DNA of 64,000 nt from assembly GCA_019828595.1 (NCBI GenBank), contig JAHQRK010000003.1, forward strand, positions 3,100,001 through 3,164,000. The letters run 5' to 3'. Below, one piece after another: positions 1 through 10,772 of this stretch. Position numbers and translations under genes: made by a program. The stretch's first letter is position 1. The number at the start of each line of letters is the position of its first letter. Under the pieces are notes generated by a model. That model was not told the DNA's origin. It worked only from the letters and a program-made list of their open reading frames with translations, and did not search any database. The stretch comes from Aphanomyces cochlioides. Lineage: Eukaryota; Oomycota; Saprolegniomycetes; Saprolegniales; Verrucalvaceae.

Positions 1-2
1 AC

Positions 3-254
3 GGCAACTTGACCGTCCCGTCCTTCGACGACTCGGTGCTTTTCCACTATGGGTCGACAATTCACGAGGATGAAACGCCATTGCTTGAAGACGAGTCACA
101 GAGTCAAAGAGCCCTTGCAGCCAAGCTACTGACGGCTCCAGTCCCCAGCGTGACCCAAATGGCAAGGAGTCAGAGCGTCCGCAACGATTTAATCCCGCTG
201 TCTGATAATCTTCCCATCGGGTCGCTTAGAAGTCTCTCTTTAGTTAGTCGATAA
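3..254 (+). CDS. 3' end of a START-FYVE-type protein (partial)
   Basis: The frame is open from the window edge to a stop at 254, so only the last 83 or so codons of a gene are present. No domain is visible. The tail resembles the C-terminus of the START-FYVE gene next door: both contain a P-S-x-D-D-S-V-L stretch and end with an R-N-D-L-I-P-L motif. I infer that this is the disordered tail of a tandem paralogue whose START and FYVE domains lie to the left of the window. Confidence 0.6.
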   Translation, partial: GNLTVPSFDDSVLFHYGSTIHEDETPLLEDESQSQRALAAKLLTAPVPSVTQMARSQSVRNDLIPLSDNLPIGSLRSLSLVSR

Positions 255-766
255 ATATCATCCTATTCACATATCCTTGGGGCCAAAGGCTGCGTCTTAC
301 GTGGATGCGCTCATTAGCTGCGGCACGAGGGTCATCACGATCATGGGTAGTCGAGGAAGATTGATCCATAAGGAGCAGCTCGTCGAAAGTTATCATGGGC
401 ATCGGGATTCAAAGGCGGGGATGAACTTTAATGGCCGCCGTTTGAGCAACAGAATCGTCGTGACAATTTGCTCGAGGGCCCGAGACATGCCATGAATTGT
501 GCAGAGTCCAACGGTTCGTCGACTTTCTTTCGAGGTCAGCAACTTCATGGTAATGCTACCATGATGTGAGCTAATCCTGGACATGAATCAAGAGATTGGG
601 AGCACGGGGAGATATCGCATTGTTGTTGCTGTGAGGAGATGATCACTTCACGCCATGGCTCAACAATTGACGCAAGTTGTAATGAGGTCACGCTACAGAT
701 GTCGGACCAATTTGACCCAATCATGATGCTGCACACTCGTCGACATCACTTCAGTCGCGGATTCCC
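255..766. other. spacer between tandem START-FYVE genes
   Basis: No convincing coding frame is seen on either strand; the open frames of 60-70 codons overlap one another and show no family resemblance. It should hold the terminator of the upstream gene and the promoter of the downstream one. No TATCCGGATA or CCAAT/TTTAAA module is present. Confidence 0.4.
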
Positions 767-2323
767 ATGAGTGCTTCGACGTTTCCGCTCCCACGAGACT
801 TCTTTCGATGCCCACCGCTAAGCGCCAAGGAAATTGAACATTTCACCAAACTTGGGCAAGACGCTTGCGTGAGAGCGGTTCGACATGATCAAACCACGCG
901 TTGAGAGGACTGATGTTTCGTCTAGATTCGAACGGCGACGAACCTGAGGAATGGCCCGATCATTTGGACACTTGAATCGTCATGGGATGACACGAAGATC
1001 TACTCTGGCATAGATCCACGCGCGCCACCTCAATTCTCTGTCTGGGGTGGAGAGACGGAAGTGCGCGCGACGATCGACGAAGTCGCACGACGCTTCAAAT
1101 CCGAGTCGACAGACGAATTTCTCGACTTTAGTCGCACGTTTGCAAAAGACGTTGTGGATGCGGCCAACTTGTATAACATCGTCAGGTCGACCCCAGACAA
1201 CCCGCTTCATGCGATTACGATCAAGTGGTTTGCACAAGGAACGCCACTTCCATCGCTGATCAAAGCACGGGATTACTGCTTTCTCGATGTACGACGGATG
1301 ACTGCAATCGGCTGTATCCGACTCTTTCTTGTAGAGCTGCCACGAATTCACTCTCGATGGTCGACAAGGATGGGCCCAAACGTACAAATCGATTGTGCTT
1401 CCCAATTGCCCAGATCTCCTCGCGACGTTGGGGCTCATCCGAGCAGACATTATCGCCTCGACAGTCTTTCTCGAGTCTCCAACACGACCTGGATTTGTCC
1501 GAATGGTCCGCACGTGGCATCTCAATGCGAATGGCATGGTGCCCAAATGGATCTACAGTCGATCGATCAAATTGCGATGTGCTGCCATGCGGGACTTTGA
1601 ACTACTTCTCCAAGAGTCACGCATGCGCCGCGCTTTGCCAGCTTTACGCTCAAAGCATGAGTTGATTCCCCATGCTCAACGTTCGAGGTGCTTTGCCTGT
1701 CATCGGAGCTTTGGCCTATTCGTAAGCAAACAAAACTGTCTATCTTGCGGCGAGGTACTTTACACACGACTTGCATCTCACTCATGCTTTGTTCCATCTA
1801 GGTGATGTGCCGCAATTGCATTCGGTGGTTTGATGTGAAAGCTTCTCGAATGAGTTTGTGTTTGGCTTGCTCCAAGGCTCCAGCTCCTGCAGACTCTCAA
1901 AGTGGAAAAAGTCAGGTCAACAGACCATCGATGGATGATTCCGTTTTGTACCTTTCATTGGACGCTAGCAGTGATACCAACGAATTGCTTGTGACACTGG
2001 AGCCGCCTCTTGGGGCGAGGCAACTTCACCGTTCTAATAGTGCAGATTGTCCCGTGCATGTGGAGCCTTACAAGGACATGACATATAGCGATGTTTTATT
2101 TCATGGACCAGAACCTATTGACATTTCAAGTACACGCTACATGAAGACCGTCAACCTCAAAGGCTCGATCTCCTTGCCTTCATCAGCGGCAAGCAGTGGA
2201 CATCCAACCCCAAGAAATCCACCTCGCAACGATTTGATCTTCACTTCCACCGACGCTCGTCGAAACGATTTGATTCCTCTACCCACAGAATGGAATCTTG
2301 GCTCTCGTGTACATCTATCATAG
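767..2323 (+). CDS. START domain plus FYVE-like zinc finger protein
   Basis: Joining four exons (767-868, 926-1288, 1335-1754, 1802-2323) gives an uninterrupted 468-residue protein. Introns are 57, 46 and 47 nt with GT/AG ends, and phases agree. The N-terminal two thirds form a START-type lipid-binding domain (I-K-W-F, R-D-Y-C-F-L, G-R-Q-G-W-A and R-P-G-F-V are visible). A FYVE-like finger follows with four CxxC pairs (CFAC, CLSC, CRNC, CLAC), the third straddling the last intron. The basic R-R-H-H-C-R patch of true phosphatidylinositol-3-phosphate binders is replaced by K-Q-N-C, so phosphoinositide binding is doubtful. The tail is Ser/Pro-rich. Such proteins are greatly expanded in oomycetes; the cargo is unknown. 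Confidence 0.85.
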
Positions 2324-2508
2324 CAATAATCTCGTAAATCCCATGACTATCATAGACCCTGGGCGTCACACGTCGCCTCGTGCGTGCATGAAGTCTTTCT
2401 CGATCGAAACGGCACTTCCGGATAAAGAATGAAACGTTCGGATAAACTTGATTTCCTGAAAGCGCGCCACTTTTCAATTTCAACCAGAAAGGACAGAGGA
2501 AAGACCGA

Positions 2509-3751
2509 ATGGAGAACGAAGTCGAGGTGACTGGCACAGAAGATGATAAGGATCTAGTGATACTTTGCTTGTAGGATGTGATTCGCATGCAAGAGGATGA
2601 AGACCGACAACTCGTCGCGATTACGAACCAGATCGAATCCTGTCGAGAAGAGACAGAAATAATGTCCCGAGAGTGTATTCAACTACGAACAGAAGAGGTA
2701 CACGAGCACTACAACTTAACCACAGTTGCGTTTTGAAACACATCTAGCTACAATGTGAAAGGAAGATGTCAGAAATACTTGCAGAGATTGCAATCGTTGA
2801 GAAGAGCATTTTGGACAAGAGAGAGCAACTCAATCAGGTACGAACACATCAAGTTCATGAAGTCATGAAAGCAAGACGCAAAGGAGGAAGGCGATGTCAA
2901 TAACTTGAAAGTGGAGTACAAGCTACGACGGGAAGAACTGGTGAAAATGACTTCGTGTTCGAAGTATAAATGCGATTTGTCGACTCAAAACTTCGTAGGT
3001 TGCAAGGCGGATATCGACTTGGTGTGTCCCATTTGATCGACACCTTAAATTTGTCCCTATAGCTTTTACGAAAAATATTTGATACAGAGAACAAGCCAAA
3101 GGAATTAAATCGTACGTACAAGGATTTTTATGGTTGTTTTGTCATGCACTAAATCAAGATGAGTTGAACAAGGTTCATCGACGGAAGGATGATTTGGAGC
3201 AACAGGCATAACCACCTCCCGTGAAAAATGCAATTGAGTTTTGTGTTGTAGATTTTACTGCAAGAGAAGAATATCAAGGCCCTGGACAAATTAAGCTCAG
3301 GCCAAAGTTCTCGTCTCGAAACGCTGGAAAGTGACATAGCGGAGATGGAGGCGGTGGTTGTCGACATGGAGAAACGCAATCGAGGATTGCGAGAATCTTA
3401 TCAATCTCTAACGTGTACTATACAGCAACAGCGAGAGAAAGTTCGATCCTTGAAATCAACATAATATTTATCATTCCTCGTAGGAGCCCAAACCAAAACG
3501 AGGATCTGCCCGCCGCAAACAGACATCCCAATGTTTACTTCAGACTTATGTTGTAGTAACATCTCTCATCTATAGCAACAAACGAGACTCATGTTTCATG
3601 GTCATCACCTGCCACTCCGAGGCGAGCCCGACGTGAAGGAGGGAAGAAGCCCATACAAACAGCGGCAGATTTGATCGAGGCATTTCAAAAGCGACGATAT
3701 GGAGGCACCCATCGCCCCAACAAACGACACAAGACTTTGCACGAGTACTAA
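2509..3751 (+). CDS. coiled-coil protein with basic tail, function unknown
   Basis: About nine short exons are needed, separated by 38-60 nt introns. The product is almost wholly charged and heptad-like (blocks rich in E, K, Q, R, L), followed by a basic tail with K-P-K-R-G-S-A-R-R-K and a final K-R-H-K-T-L-H-E-Y. One intron, about 3211-3256, appears to use a GC donor (CAG then GC) with a normal TAG acceptor; keeping it would introduce a stop. The exact acceptor near 2880 is ambiguous. The gene ends 19 bp from the convergent CFAP299 gene. The basic tail suggests a nuclear or cytoskeletal role, but I do not recognise the family. Confidence 0.6.
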
Positions 3752-3770
3752 TGTACGATTTACAACTAGA

Positions 3771-4588
3771 TTAGTTCTTCCGACGGGTCATGTGATCATA
3801 GATGACAACTTGCATGTATTCGTTGGTCTTGATTTCCGTTCGCGTTGAATTATCTCCGGGATTCGCTTTGGGGTCAACATTGATTACTTTGCGATCCCGT
3901 TTGTTCTTGAAGAGAAGGCCAGTCTCACTATCGGCAATCACCTACAAGAGATTGAGCAAACTCTCTGCTTCAAATGTGTCACCTGAAAATTTGGACTTGA
4001 GTTGGATGTGCATGTTTGGGTTTCCCAGTTATAGTAGCTCAAATCCGAAGGCTTTGGCAACAAACGCTTCTTTCGTTCAAAGTATGGCTCGAATGGCTCC
4101 GATTTGAGGCGCAAAGCGTAATCAATGTACCCGCTCACCTCTTGCCCTTTTGAATTGTAATCACGGATAAAAATGATCGACTAAGGGGAGTCAAGAAAAC
4201 TCTTGCACGTGACTCTTACCGTCAGTTTCCCGTTGCGCACCATTTCCTCACGGCTGGCCAAGGCTGACAAAAAGGCAAGTTGAGAAAACTCTTTGCCAAC
4301 ACTCGCCAATTGCTTAGGTAAGTTTGTCTTTTGAGCATTCCTTTCACGTTCCATTTTCTTTCGAGCATCAAAATCCTCTCGGCGCAATGTTTCCCCAGTG
4401 CCACGGTACCCCAATTCGACAAGCTGTCTTGCAAGCTCTTCATCTTCGAGGTAAAATATATCTGTTTCTGAGATTTGAGAATCCAAGTAGTCTTCATACG
4501 TCGCGTATTGATCCAAGGACTCGCTCGTAAACTGGAACTCGTTCTGTGGGTCATGATCGGCCATGTTGTGCTTTTGGGTCGGTTTCAC
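3771..4588 (-). CDS. CFAP299: cilia- and flagella-associated protein 299
   Basis: Three exons (4588-4220, 4180-3983, 3941-3771) with introns of 39 and 41 nt give 245 residues, or 237 if the inner ATG at 4564 is used; the animal protein is about 233. The match to CFAP299 (C4orf22) is collinear throughout: [45 protein letters not shown] and [10 protein letters not shown]. The family is confined to organisms with motile cilia and is taken to be axonemal; its biochemical role is not settled. It supports an organism with flagellated zoospores. Confidence 0.93.
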
Positions 4589-4741
4589 TTTGAAGTTATT
4601 TTCAGGCGCTGTGCCTCAGTTTATTGCACGACATTCCAATTACAGAATAATTGCAAGCGTGCATTAAGATCCAATGAGATATTCTACACGTAGATGGGAA
4701 GACAGGACATACAAATCGTGCAATATAAATATAGCTCTGAT

Positions 4742-7282
4742 TTACTCAAGATTGAAGCCTGTGACTTCGGACACCAGGAGTGCTCTTAGTGCCTGCTCAA
4801 GAAGATCTCGAGTTGGATATAGCGGCAGATCAATTCGATTGAAGCACGCATGGGCTGTTGGAAACATGGCAGGTACGTATGGCAAGCCCTTGAGGGTAAA
4901 ATAACAAATGCGACCATCGTAGCTAGTCAAGCCTAAATTCAGCGTAAGATACATGGTACAAGTAGCATTGCATGCCTTTGAAACCCTGAACGGGTACTCG
5001 ACTCGAACCAGTGGAGAATTGGAGCAATTTGGCTTGCTCTTCTGGAGTGAACGAGCCAACGACTTCCCAAAACCACTACGGCTCATTGTCAAACACGCAG
5101 TGATTGAGAATTTAATACCACAAGGACAGCGGAGTCTTTCAAGTTGCTGGAAGCCACAGTGTTGGCTTCCCAATCGGCTACATCAATTTCTGGAAGGCCA
5201 CAAAGCACAAGTTCAAGCTACTCAAATTTGTCGTGAGCAAGAGCAACAGGAGGCAATATACTTCTTTGTGGTCAAAAGGAATCAAAAGCTCTGGTGGAAC
5301 AATATCATAGACCCCTTGGACCAGCGCATTGAGTTGGTCTTGAATGCGCGTGAAGAGAAGATACCGAACCTAGGAAGTCCGTTATCGCCATCAATATGTC
5401 AACAGGCACCCACCTTGAGATCCACATATTCGTACTTGTTCGCATCAGTCACCTCGATCTCTTGACCATTCTCAATCAAGTCGATTTCCGTGACAAAGTG
5501 GCCGCGCTGTTCCGTTTCAGAAAATGTCAGTGCCAACGCATCAACGCCAGAATTTTCAATAACATATCGAAGACTCTTGTAAACACTGCGATCCAGACAT
5601 TCCACATCATCCAATGTCATGGGCACACCCAATATTGCTACGAGGTACAAACGTCATGAAATAAATCGATCCAAGTTCTACCTTTAAACAGAACTGGATT
5701 CAAGTGAAGTGGAAGCACTTGTCCATCCAAAAGAGCACGGCCCATGAAGCGACCCACAGCGCGGAAAGCGTCCAAATGTGACAAATTGAATTGTTTGTGC
5801 AATGCAGTTTGCCTACAATACCAAGGTCATGCAAAATTCGACTCGGGATTATGTACTGGACGTCATGCTCCGAATTGGGATTGATGAAATATGAGTTGTC
5901 ATCACGATTCGACACAACAAAAAGGCCCGACGATTCTGACAGCAAGGCTTGGGCAACAACCATATACCTAATCTGCGTCAGAAAAAATTACAAAGTATAT
6001 CCCAAGTACCATTCCCGCTGCACGGCTCCAGCATCAAGCCCAACCTCACCGATAAACTCGAAGCGGATGATTGCGCAGAGAGCTCGATCTTTGAGGCCCA
6101 AGAGATTTTCCATTGCTTCTTCATACACAGCTTCACGAGTGCATCGTGTCTTGACGTGACTAGAGCAAGATGATAGTCAAGCCATCAAGAAAAAAATGCA
6201 AGGAAAGCTTACAGCTCTTCAAATGGCGTTACAAGAGACGAAGCTTGATGCAAGAACCAAGCATACTTGAACGAGAATGCAATTTTGGACAATGCGATGA
6301 GAGATTGCCACACGGACGGCATGATGGACGAATTCAGCACCGAGAGGCTTCCATCAACGTGCTCAACTGGCATCCAAGCAATTGATCGGCCATTTAACGA
6401 TTCTGACGTTGGAATCTGTGTGACCTTGTCTGCGACCACAATTTCCAAGATAGTATCGCTGCGCAAACCAGGATTCTGTATCATCAAGATCAATTCAGTT
6501 CGCAGCAGGATGACATACGAGTCGAATCGTGTAGGCGGCAGGAAAGTCTTCCGAATCGAGGAAATGCTGGACCCAGACAATTTGGTCGCCTTCGATTTCA
6601 CGAGTCCATTGCTTGCGCATGCTACAGACGTACCATGACGATGGATTCTACATGAGAAAAAAGTACGTACCGGGCACTGCGTTGCTTGGCGTTCAAGTCC
6701 TCGGGAAGCAGCACATGTTGGAAGAACGAGGTCATGCGAAGAAGTCGGTTCTTGGATGCTTGGCGGACAAGCGTCGCGCCAATTGATTTCGTTCGACGAA
6801 GACTCGTAGCGAACTGGCCGCTCATTGACGTCTGCGACGAATCGATAAACTTGCTGCTGATCACGTCGCGCTCTGTGGGTTCGACAAAGCGAACATCTAG
6901 CGACATCATCGGCCTACTCAATGCTAGTTGAAGCGGTGGCTTACCTATCTTGGAGTGGCAGAGACTGCAAATCGGCTTGTCAATTACGTTCAAGAACGCA
7001 CAGACAGTGCATTTCCAGCGCTCTGCATCTTGAAGCAGCTCTTCCACGTCTTCTCGCTTGAGGCCAGGCATGAATTCTCGCATGCTACAACATGACAACT
7101 GGATGAGTGCACCGCGCTGTCGCCAAGCCAACTCACCCTTCGGCCAAGAGCGCTTCATTGGACGAATCGTTGCTGCTCCTCCGGTTGCAGTACACAACGC
7201 TGATGGCAAAGACGATGAAGCCCACAAAGACGAGCACAATCATGAGCGGCGATGTACTCAAGGCGCCGTTGTCATTCGCCAT
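4742..7282 (-). CDS. membrane-anchored HECT E3 ubiquitin ligase with RanBP2-type zinc finger
   Basis: The gene starts at 7282 with a short hydrophilic stretch and one transmembrane helix (residues about 13-31, rich in V, I, F), then a basic C-N-R-R-S-S. After a 52-nt intron comes a RanBP2/NZF finger (W-K-C-T-V-C ... C-S-L-C), then a HECT domain recognised from [45 protein letters not shown] and [10 protein letters not shown]. The catalytic cysteine is in H-A-C-F-N-R near 4835. About nine introns of 40-55 nt join in phase. The order TM, NZF, HECT suggests ubiquitination at a membrane with ubiquitin sensing through the finger. Substrates are unknown. Confidence 0.88.
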
Positions 7283-8423
7283 GTTGATTTTTCAACTTTG
7301 GGCTTGCGCAGTGTTGGCATCGAAGTTCGAATGCGGGTATTTCTTTTTTCCAGTATTTTTATTTTCGACACAATTACACTTACCCTTTGTAGGTACAAGG
7401 GCCGAGAACATGAAAAATGCACTGTTTTTCAGAAAATTTTCATGCATTCAGCTCGCGATTCCTGTACGTTGTGTGTTTTATCATCTTGTACGAATGCACA
7501 CAATAGAATATCCGCCACCTGGCGCGGAGTGCTGCCGGATTGCTACCAGCGCCATTGTTGCTGCATGGACACCACTGGGAATGATATCACAGACGCTTGA
7601 CATCCCAAGAGCTCGTGCTTGTTGTATGACGCGTCGGTGGCCATCCAAAGATGCAGCCAGTCGCGTTTCGCATGAGGGAACTCGAATTTATTCACGATGA
7701 CTGACTGTCTTTCTGAACCGATTTTTGGCGAAGTTCGCAAGATATCCACCGGATGTGTGCATTTTCGCACTCGATGGGTGACGGAAATAGTGGATGCACA
7801 TGGTTCATTTGGAGTCCAGGGACATTTTTTTAGAAGGATCTATGCGCCCACCATCTCGAGAAGCCTCAGGAGTTCAGACGAAGCTCCACGCTCTCTTCAC
7901 TGACGTGAGGGAGACGCGTTTCGCTATCGTTTGACAGCTGCTAGCTCCCAGCAGTCAAGTGCAACGACATTTCGCGTTGTGAGATTGTCTTGAACAATGG
8001 AGACTGTGGCTGGTTGAAAGCGTACGACTCGGAACGACTCGAACCTCTCTCGACTTTGTGAAAGAATGTGCATGGACTCCAGACGACACGACTGGCTGTC
8101 ATGTTTGCTTTGTAAACGACATTTTAATCCATTCACTGTAGCTGTGTCGTGGAGGTGACGACTGAACATACATTTGAAGCGAACGGTCTCGGTGACGACA
8201 ATTCTCATTTGGACGCCGACGGCGAGTATTCCCGCACGAGACGGACGACCAAGTTGTTTCGCTGCTCTAATGCGTTTGCGAGGTGTGTGTCAAGCACATA
8301 CCTCGCCACTCTGCGCTAAATATAAGTCCGGACTTGAGTGGTCGTATCACGATCAGCCAAAGCCAAGCAAAAGCCATCTTTATTAGCTTTGATCTACAGG
8401 GGACCTCACTAATGCTTTCCACT
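7283..8423. other. 1.1-kb intergenic region upstream of the HECT gene
   Basis: A long open frame in the plus direction through 7107-7700 is the complement of HECT exon 1 continuing by chance into the promoter. The remaining frames are short, codon-poor and unlike any family. I see no RNA gene. The region holds the HECT promoter and the 3' flank of the secreted-protein gene. Confidence 0.4.
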
Positions 8424-8663
8424 CTACTTGGCTTCTTCATCGGCTTCAGTGTTGCTGTCTTCCCAAAAGCGACGACGATCGACAACGACGACACCGCCAA
8501 CTGGACGGAAAATGGGACGCTCAATCACAGTGGGCACATACACAATCGTGGGCAATCGATAGATTGGTCGCACTAGGAGCAGCTCGTTCTCCTTTGATTC
8601 ATCCTGCGTCGACGAGGAAGCACACACCATAGCAAGCAATCCAAAAGCAATGATAGTCTTCAT
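8424..8663 (-). CDS. small secreted protein, VPTVIERPIFRPV family, copy 1
   Basis: From the ATG at 8663 the frame encodes 79 residues. Residues 1-17 (M-K-T-I-I-A-F-G-L-L-A-M-V-C-A) form a classic signal peptide. The mature part has a conserved core, N-E-L-L then R-P-I-Y-R-L-P-T-I-V-Y, then V-P-T-V-I-E-R-P-I-F-R-P-V, then V-D-R-R, and an acidic tail. An upstream in-frame ATG at 8723 would bury the signal peptide, so 8663 is preferred. A paralogue lies 2.1 kb away on the same strand. I do not recognise the family. Size, secretion and paralogy would fit an apoplastic effector or cell-surface peptide, but that is speculation. Confidence 0.65.
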   Translation of the reverse strand: MKTIIAFGLLAMVCASSSTQDESKENELLLVRPIYRLPTIVYVPTVIERPIFRPVGGVVVVDRRRFWEDSNTEADEEAK

Positions 8664-9613
8664 GGTCAAATGCACACTGAGGAGGCTGAAGATAACCCAA
8701 GATCTTTTGCTCTTTCTGCTCAACTGATCGCCGCGTCAGGTCAAGACACATCGTGAAACCCCCAGGCTTGACTTGATCGGCAGCCGGAATTCCTGAAGCA
8801 ACGACACGAGCATACTCGTCAAAATACCTCATCGTGAGGTCTTTCAATGAAACCAGTGCAATTGAGCGCTCTTGAGCTGTTTCCAACGCGTTGTTGGATG
8901 GCAAGTCAGTCGCTCCGGATTGAATCTACGGGGGGGTTGACGTTGCAAGGATGCTTTCCCCAGCATTGGATGCAAGAGTTGCAAAGCAAGGGCTCCCTTT
9001 TTGTGTGGCAATATTGAGGCCAACAACCTTTGTCGGTAATGTCGTCGCATGTCGTCGTGGCGATTCTCAAATGCTAGAGGCTCCGGAGAACAACAAGCAA
9101 TGTTTCAAAGGAGTCTTGCTGCCATGCATGTGTTACTTGCTGACTGCACTGTCAACCAACCTCCCTCGCGTTCTTGCCTCAAAGGGTTCGTGAGTCTGAC
9201 GTGTGAAACCATCGCAGCTGAGGCACTTCCCCTGAAAAGTGAAGATTGTCGTCGACGACGGCGGCGCCGGGCTGGGGAAGTTCTTATTTCGTCATGGAGA
9301 AATTCCCCTTGCAACCTTCCCATGCTGTGGACCGTATGCGGCTCCATATGAATATCACCTGGGAATATTCCCAATCATTCATGGATTCAACCTTTTCAAA
9401 TGGACCAATCAAGATTGCAATTTGTCCTGTCAATTGTTGCCTTCTCACCTTGCTTGGCAGTCGGATCGGATGGTTTAAATCTTTCCCAGAATGCCTAAGC
9501 ATTGGTTGAATCTATACCCTATTGAAATTCAAGTGGGAAAATATCCTATTGATCTTCCTTTCGTTGAGCTTTGATTGGCTCCATCTCATATTAGAAGCTG
9601 TCTTGTCTTCGTC
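8664..9613. other. intergenic region between secreted-protein gene and phosphatase gene
   Basis: No supported gene. A perfect 14-bp palindrome, TGGGAATATTCCCA, is at 9360-9373, about 240 bp upstream of the phosphatase start, where a dimeric transcription factor could bind. Open frames here have no family resemblance. Confidence 0.4.
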
Positions 9614-10455
9614 ATGGACGTCGCCGAGTTCGACACGCCTGGAGCGATCCTCCCGACGCTCTACGTTGGATCTGCGGCCAATGCGCTCAATATCATCCTC
9701 CTCCAGCGTCATGCTATCACTCATCTCCTTTGTCTCGACATTGCGGTCCCGCCGCGCTTGGTATTGCCTTGTACACACGTCCCAATGTCGCCCGCGCCGC
9801 AAGACGATTCAGAGCTCGCATTGGCGTCGAAGAACTGCCTCCCGCACATCCAAGCTGCTATCGAGTCCCGACAAGTGCTCCTGATTTTTTGCAGCCGAGG
9901 ATTGAACCGCGCGGTCGCGGTGTGCATTGCGTACCTCGTCTCGGAACTTCACTGGACGCTCAGGAAAGCGTACCGATACCTGCAAGAACGCCGCCGCGGA
10001 TTTATCGTACGTTGCATGCTCCAAAGCGTTTGTAAGTCTAACTTGCTCGTCTGTTGTAGCTCAACACACAATACTTCACGCAACTCCAAGACATGGAAGC
10101 AAATCTCCACGAGGGCGAATGCAGTTTGCCCGACCCGACCGTTGAAGAGCAACCAGTTTGGCGTGGACTTCAAACCCCCGATGGAGACACGACGGACGAC
10201 GACGAATCGCTCCAGGCGCCGCTGACAGATACGAGCAGTCGCGGCAGTGAGATGCACACATTAGATCGAGCTAGCGTCGCGACCAATGTATCGATTTCGA
10301 CCATGCGAGGCAAGACCAAGGAGCTCGAGAACTTTTACACCAAGGAAGAAGACGACGACGACGTGGATGTGTCAGCGCCGACAGTCCCGCAAGTCCCGCT
10401 AGTTCCACCACCAAAGAAGAGACACAGAGGAGGCATACCGTGCTGCACACAGTAA
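9614..10455 (+). CDS. atypical dual-specificity phosphatase with C-terminal CaaX-like motif
   Basis: Exons 9614-10006 and 10060-10455 (53-nt intron) give 262 residues. The first 140 form a dual-specificity phosphatase fold: I-L-P-T-L-Y-V-G-S at the start and a P-loop F-C-S-R-G-L-N-R, i.e. C-x5-R preserved, but with F for the usual H before Cys and N for the usual S/T before Arg. An acidic, Ser/Thr-rich linker follows, then P-K-K-R-H-R-G-G-I-P and the last four residues C-C-T-Q, which fit a farnesylation CaaX box behind a polybasic patch. I infer a membrane-tethered phosphatase, perhaps with weakened catalysis. It is flanked by two paralogous secreted-protein genes on the other strand. Confidence 0.85.
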
Positions 10456-10514
10456 GCCCATCTTAAGAAGGTTGTCAGAGCGACCCAATTTATTTCAAGT
10501 CAATCGTCGAGCTC

Positions 10515-10772
10515 CTAGGGACTGCCTTCGTGCTTGCCGCTCGCCTTCTTGGTCTCTACGTCGGCTTCTTCTTCCCAACGACGATCCACAAAGACGACGG
10601 GGCGGAAGATGGGACGTTCAATCACGGTTGGCACCAACACAATCGATGGAAAGCGGTAGATCGGACGAGTAATGAGCAGTTCATTCGCCGGTGCGTCAGG
10701 AGACTCCTCGACGGAAGATGGAGAGGAGATTGCTCCAACCGCGAGCAACAGGAATGGCAGGAACGATTGCAT
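10515..10772 (-). CDS. small secreted protein, VPTVIERPIFRPV family, copy 2
   Basis: The ATG at 10772 gives 85 residues with a signal peptide (M-Q-S-F-L-P-F-L-L-L-A-V-G-A-I-S-S). An ATG at 10808 would extend it by 12 mostly hydrophobic residues. The mature part repeats the core of copy 1: N-E-L-L-I, R-P-I-Y-R-F-P-S-I-V-L, V-P-T-V-I-E-R-P-I-F-R-P-V, V-D-R-R, then an acidic and finally basic tail. The signal peptide and tail have diverged far more than the core, which suggests purifying selection on the core. Confidence 0.65.
   Translation of the reverse strand: MQSFLPFLLLAVGAISSPSSVEESPDAPANELLITRPIYRFPSIVLVPTVIERPIFRPVVFVDRRWEEEADVETKKASGKHEGSP

Noticed and set aside
1225..1665. apparent frameshift inside the START domain
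   Set aside because: A 46-nt GT-AG intron (1289-1334) restores the conserved sequence, so the gene is intact.
6920..6945. possible 21-nt micro-intron in the HECT gene (GTAAGC...CTAG)
   Set aside because: It is a multiple of three and reads through without a stop; 21 nt is below the 38-nt minimum of the other introns.
7107..7700. 197-codon open frame on the plus strand
   Set aside because: It is the complement of HECT exon 1 and its intron, continuing by chance into the promoter; the minus-strand reading has domain matches and splice sites.
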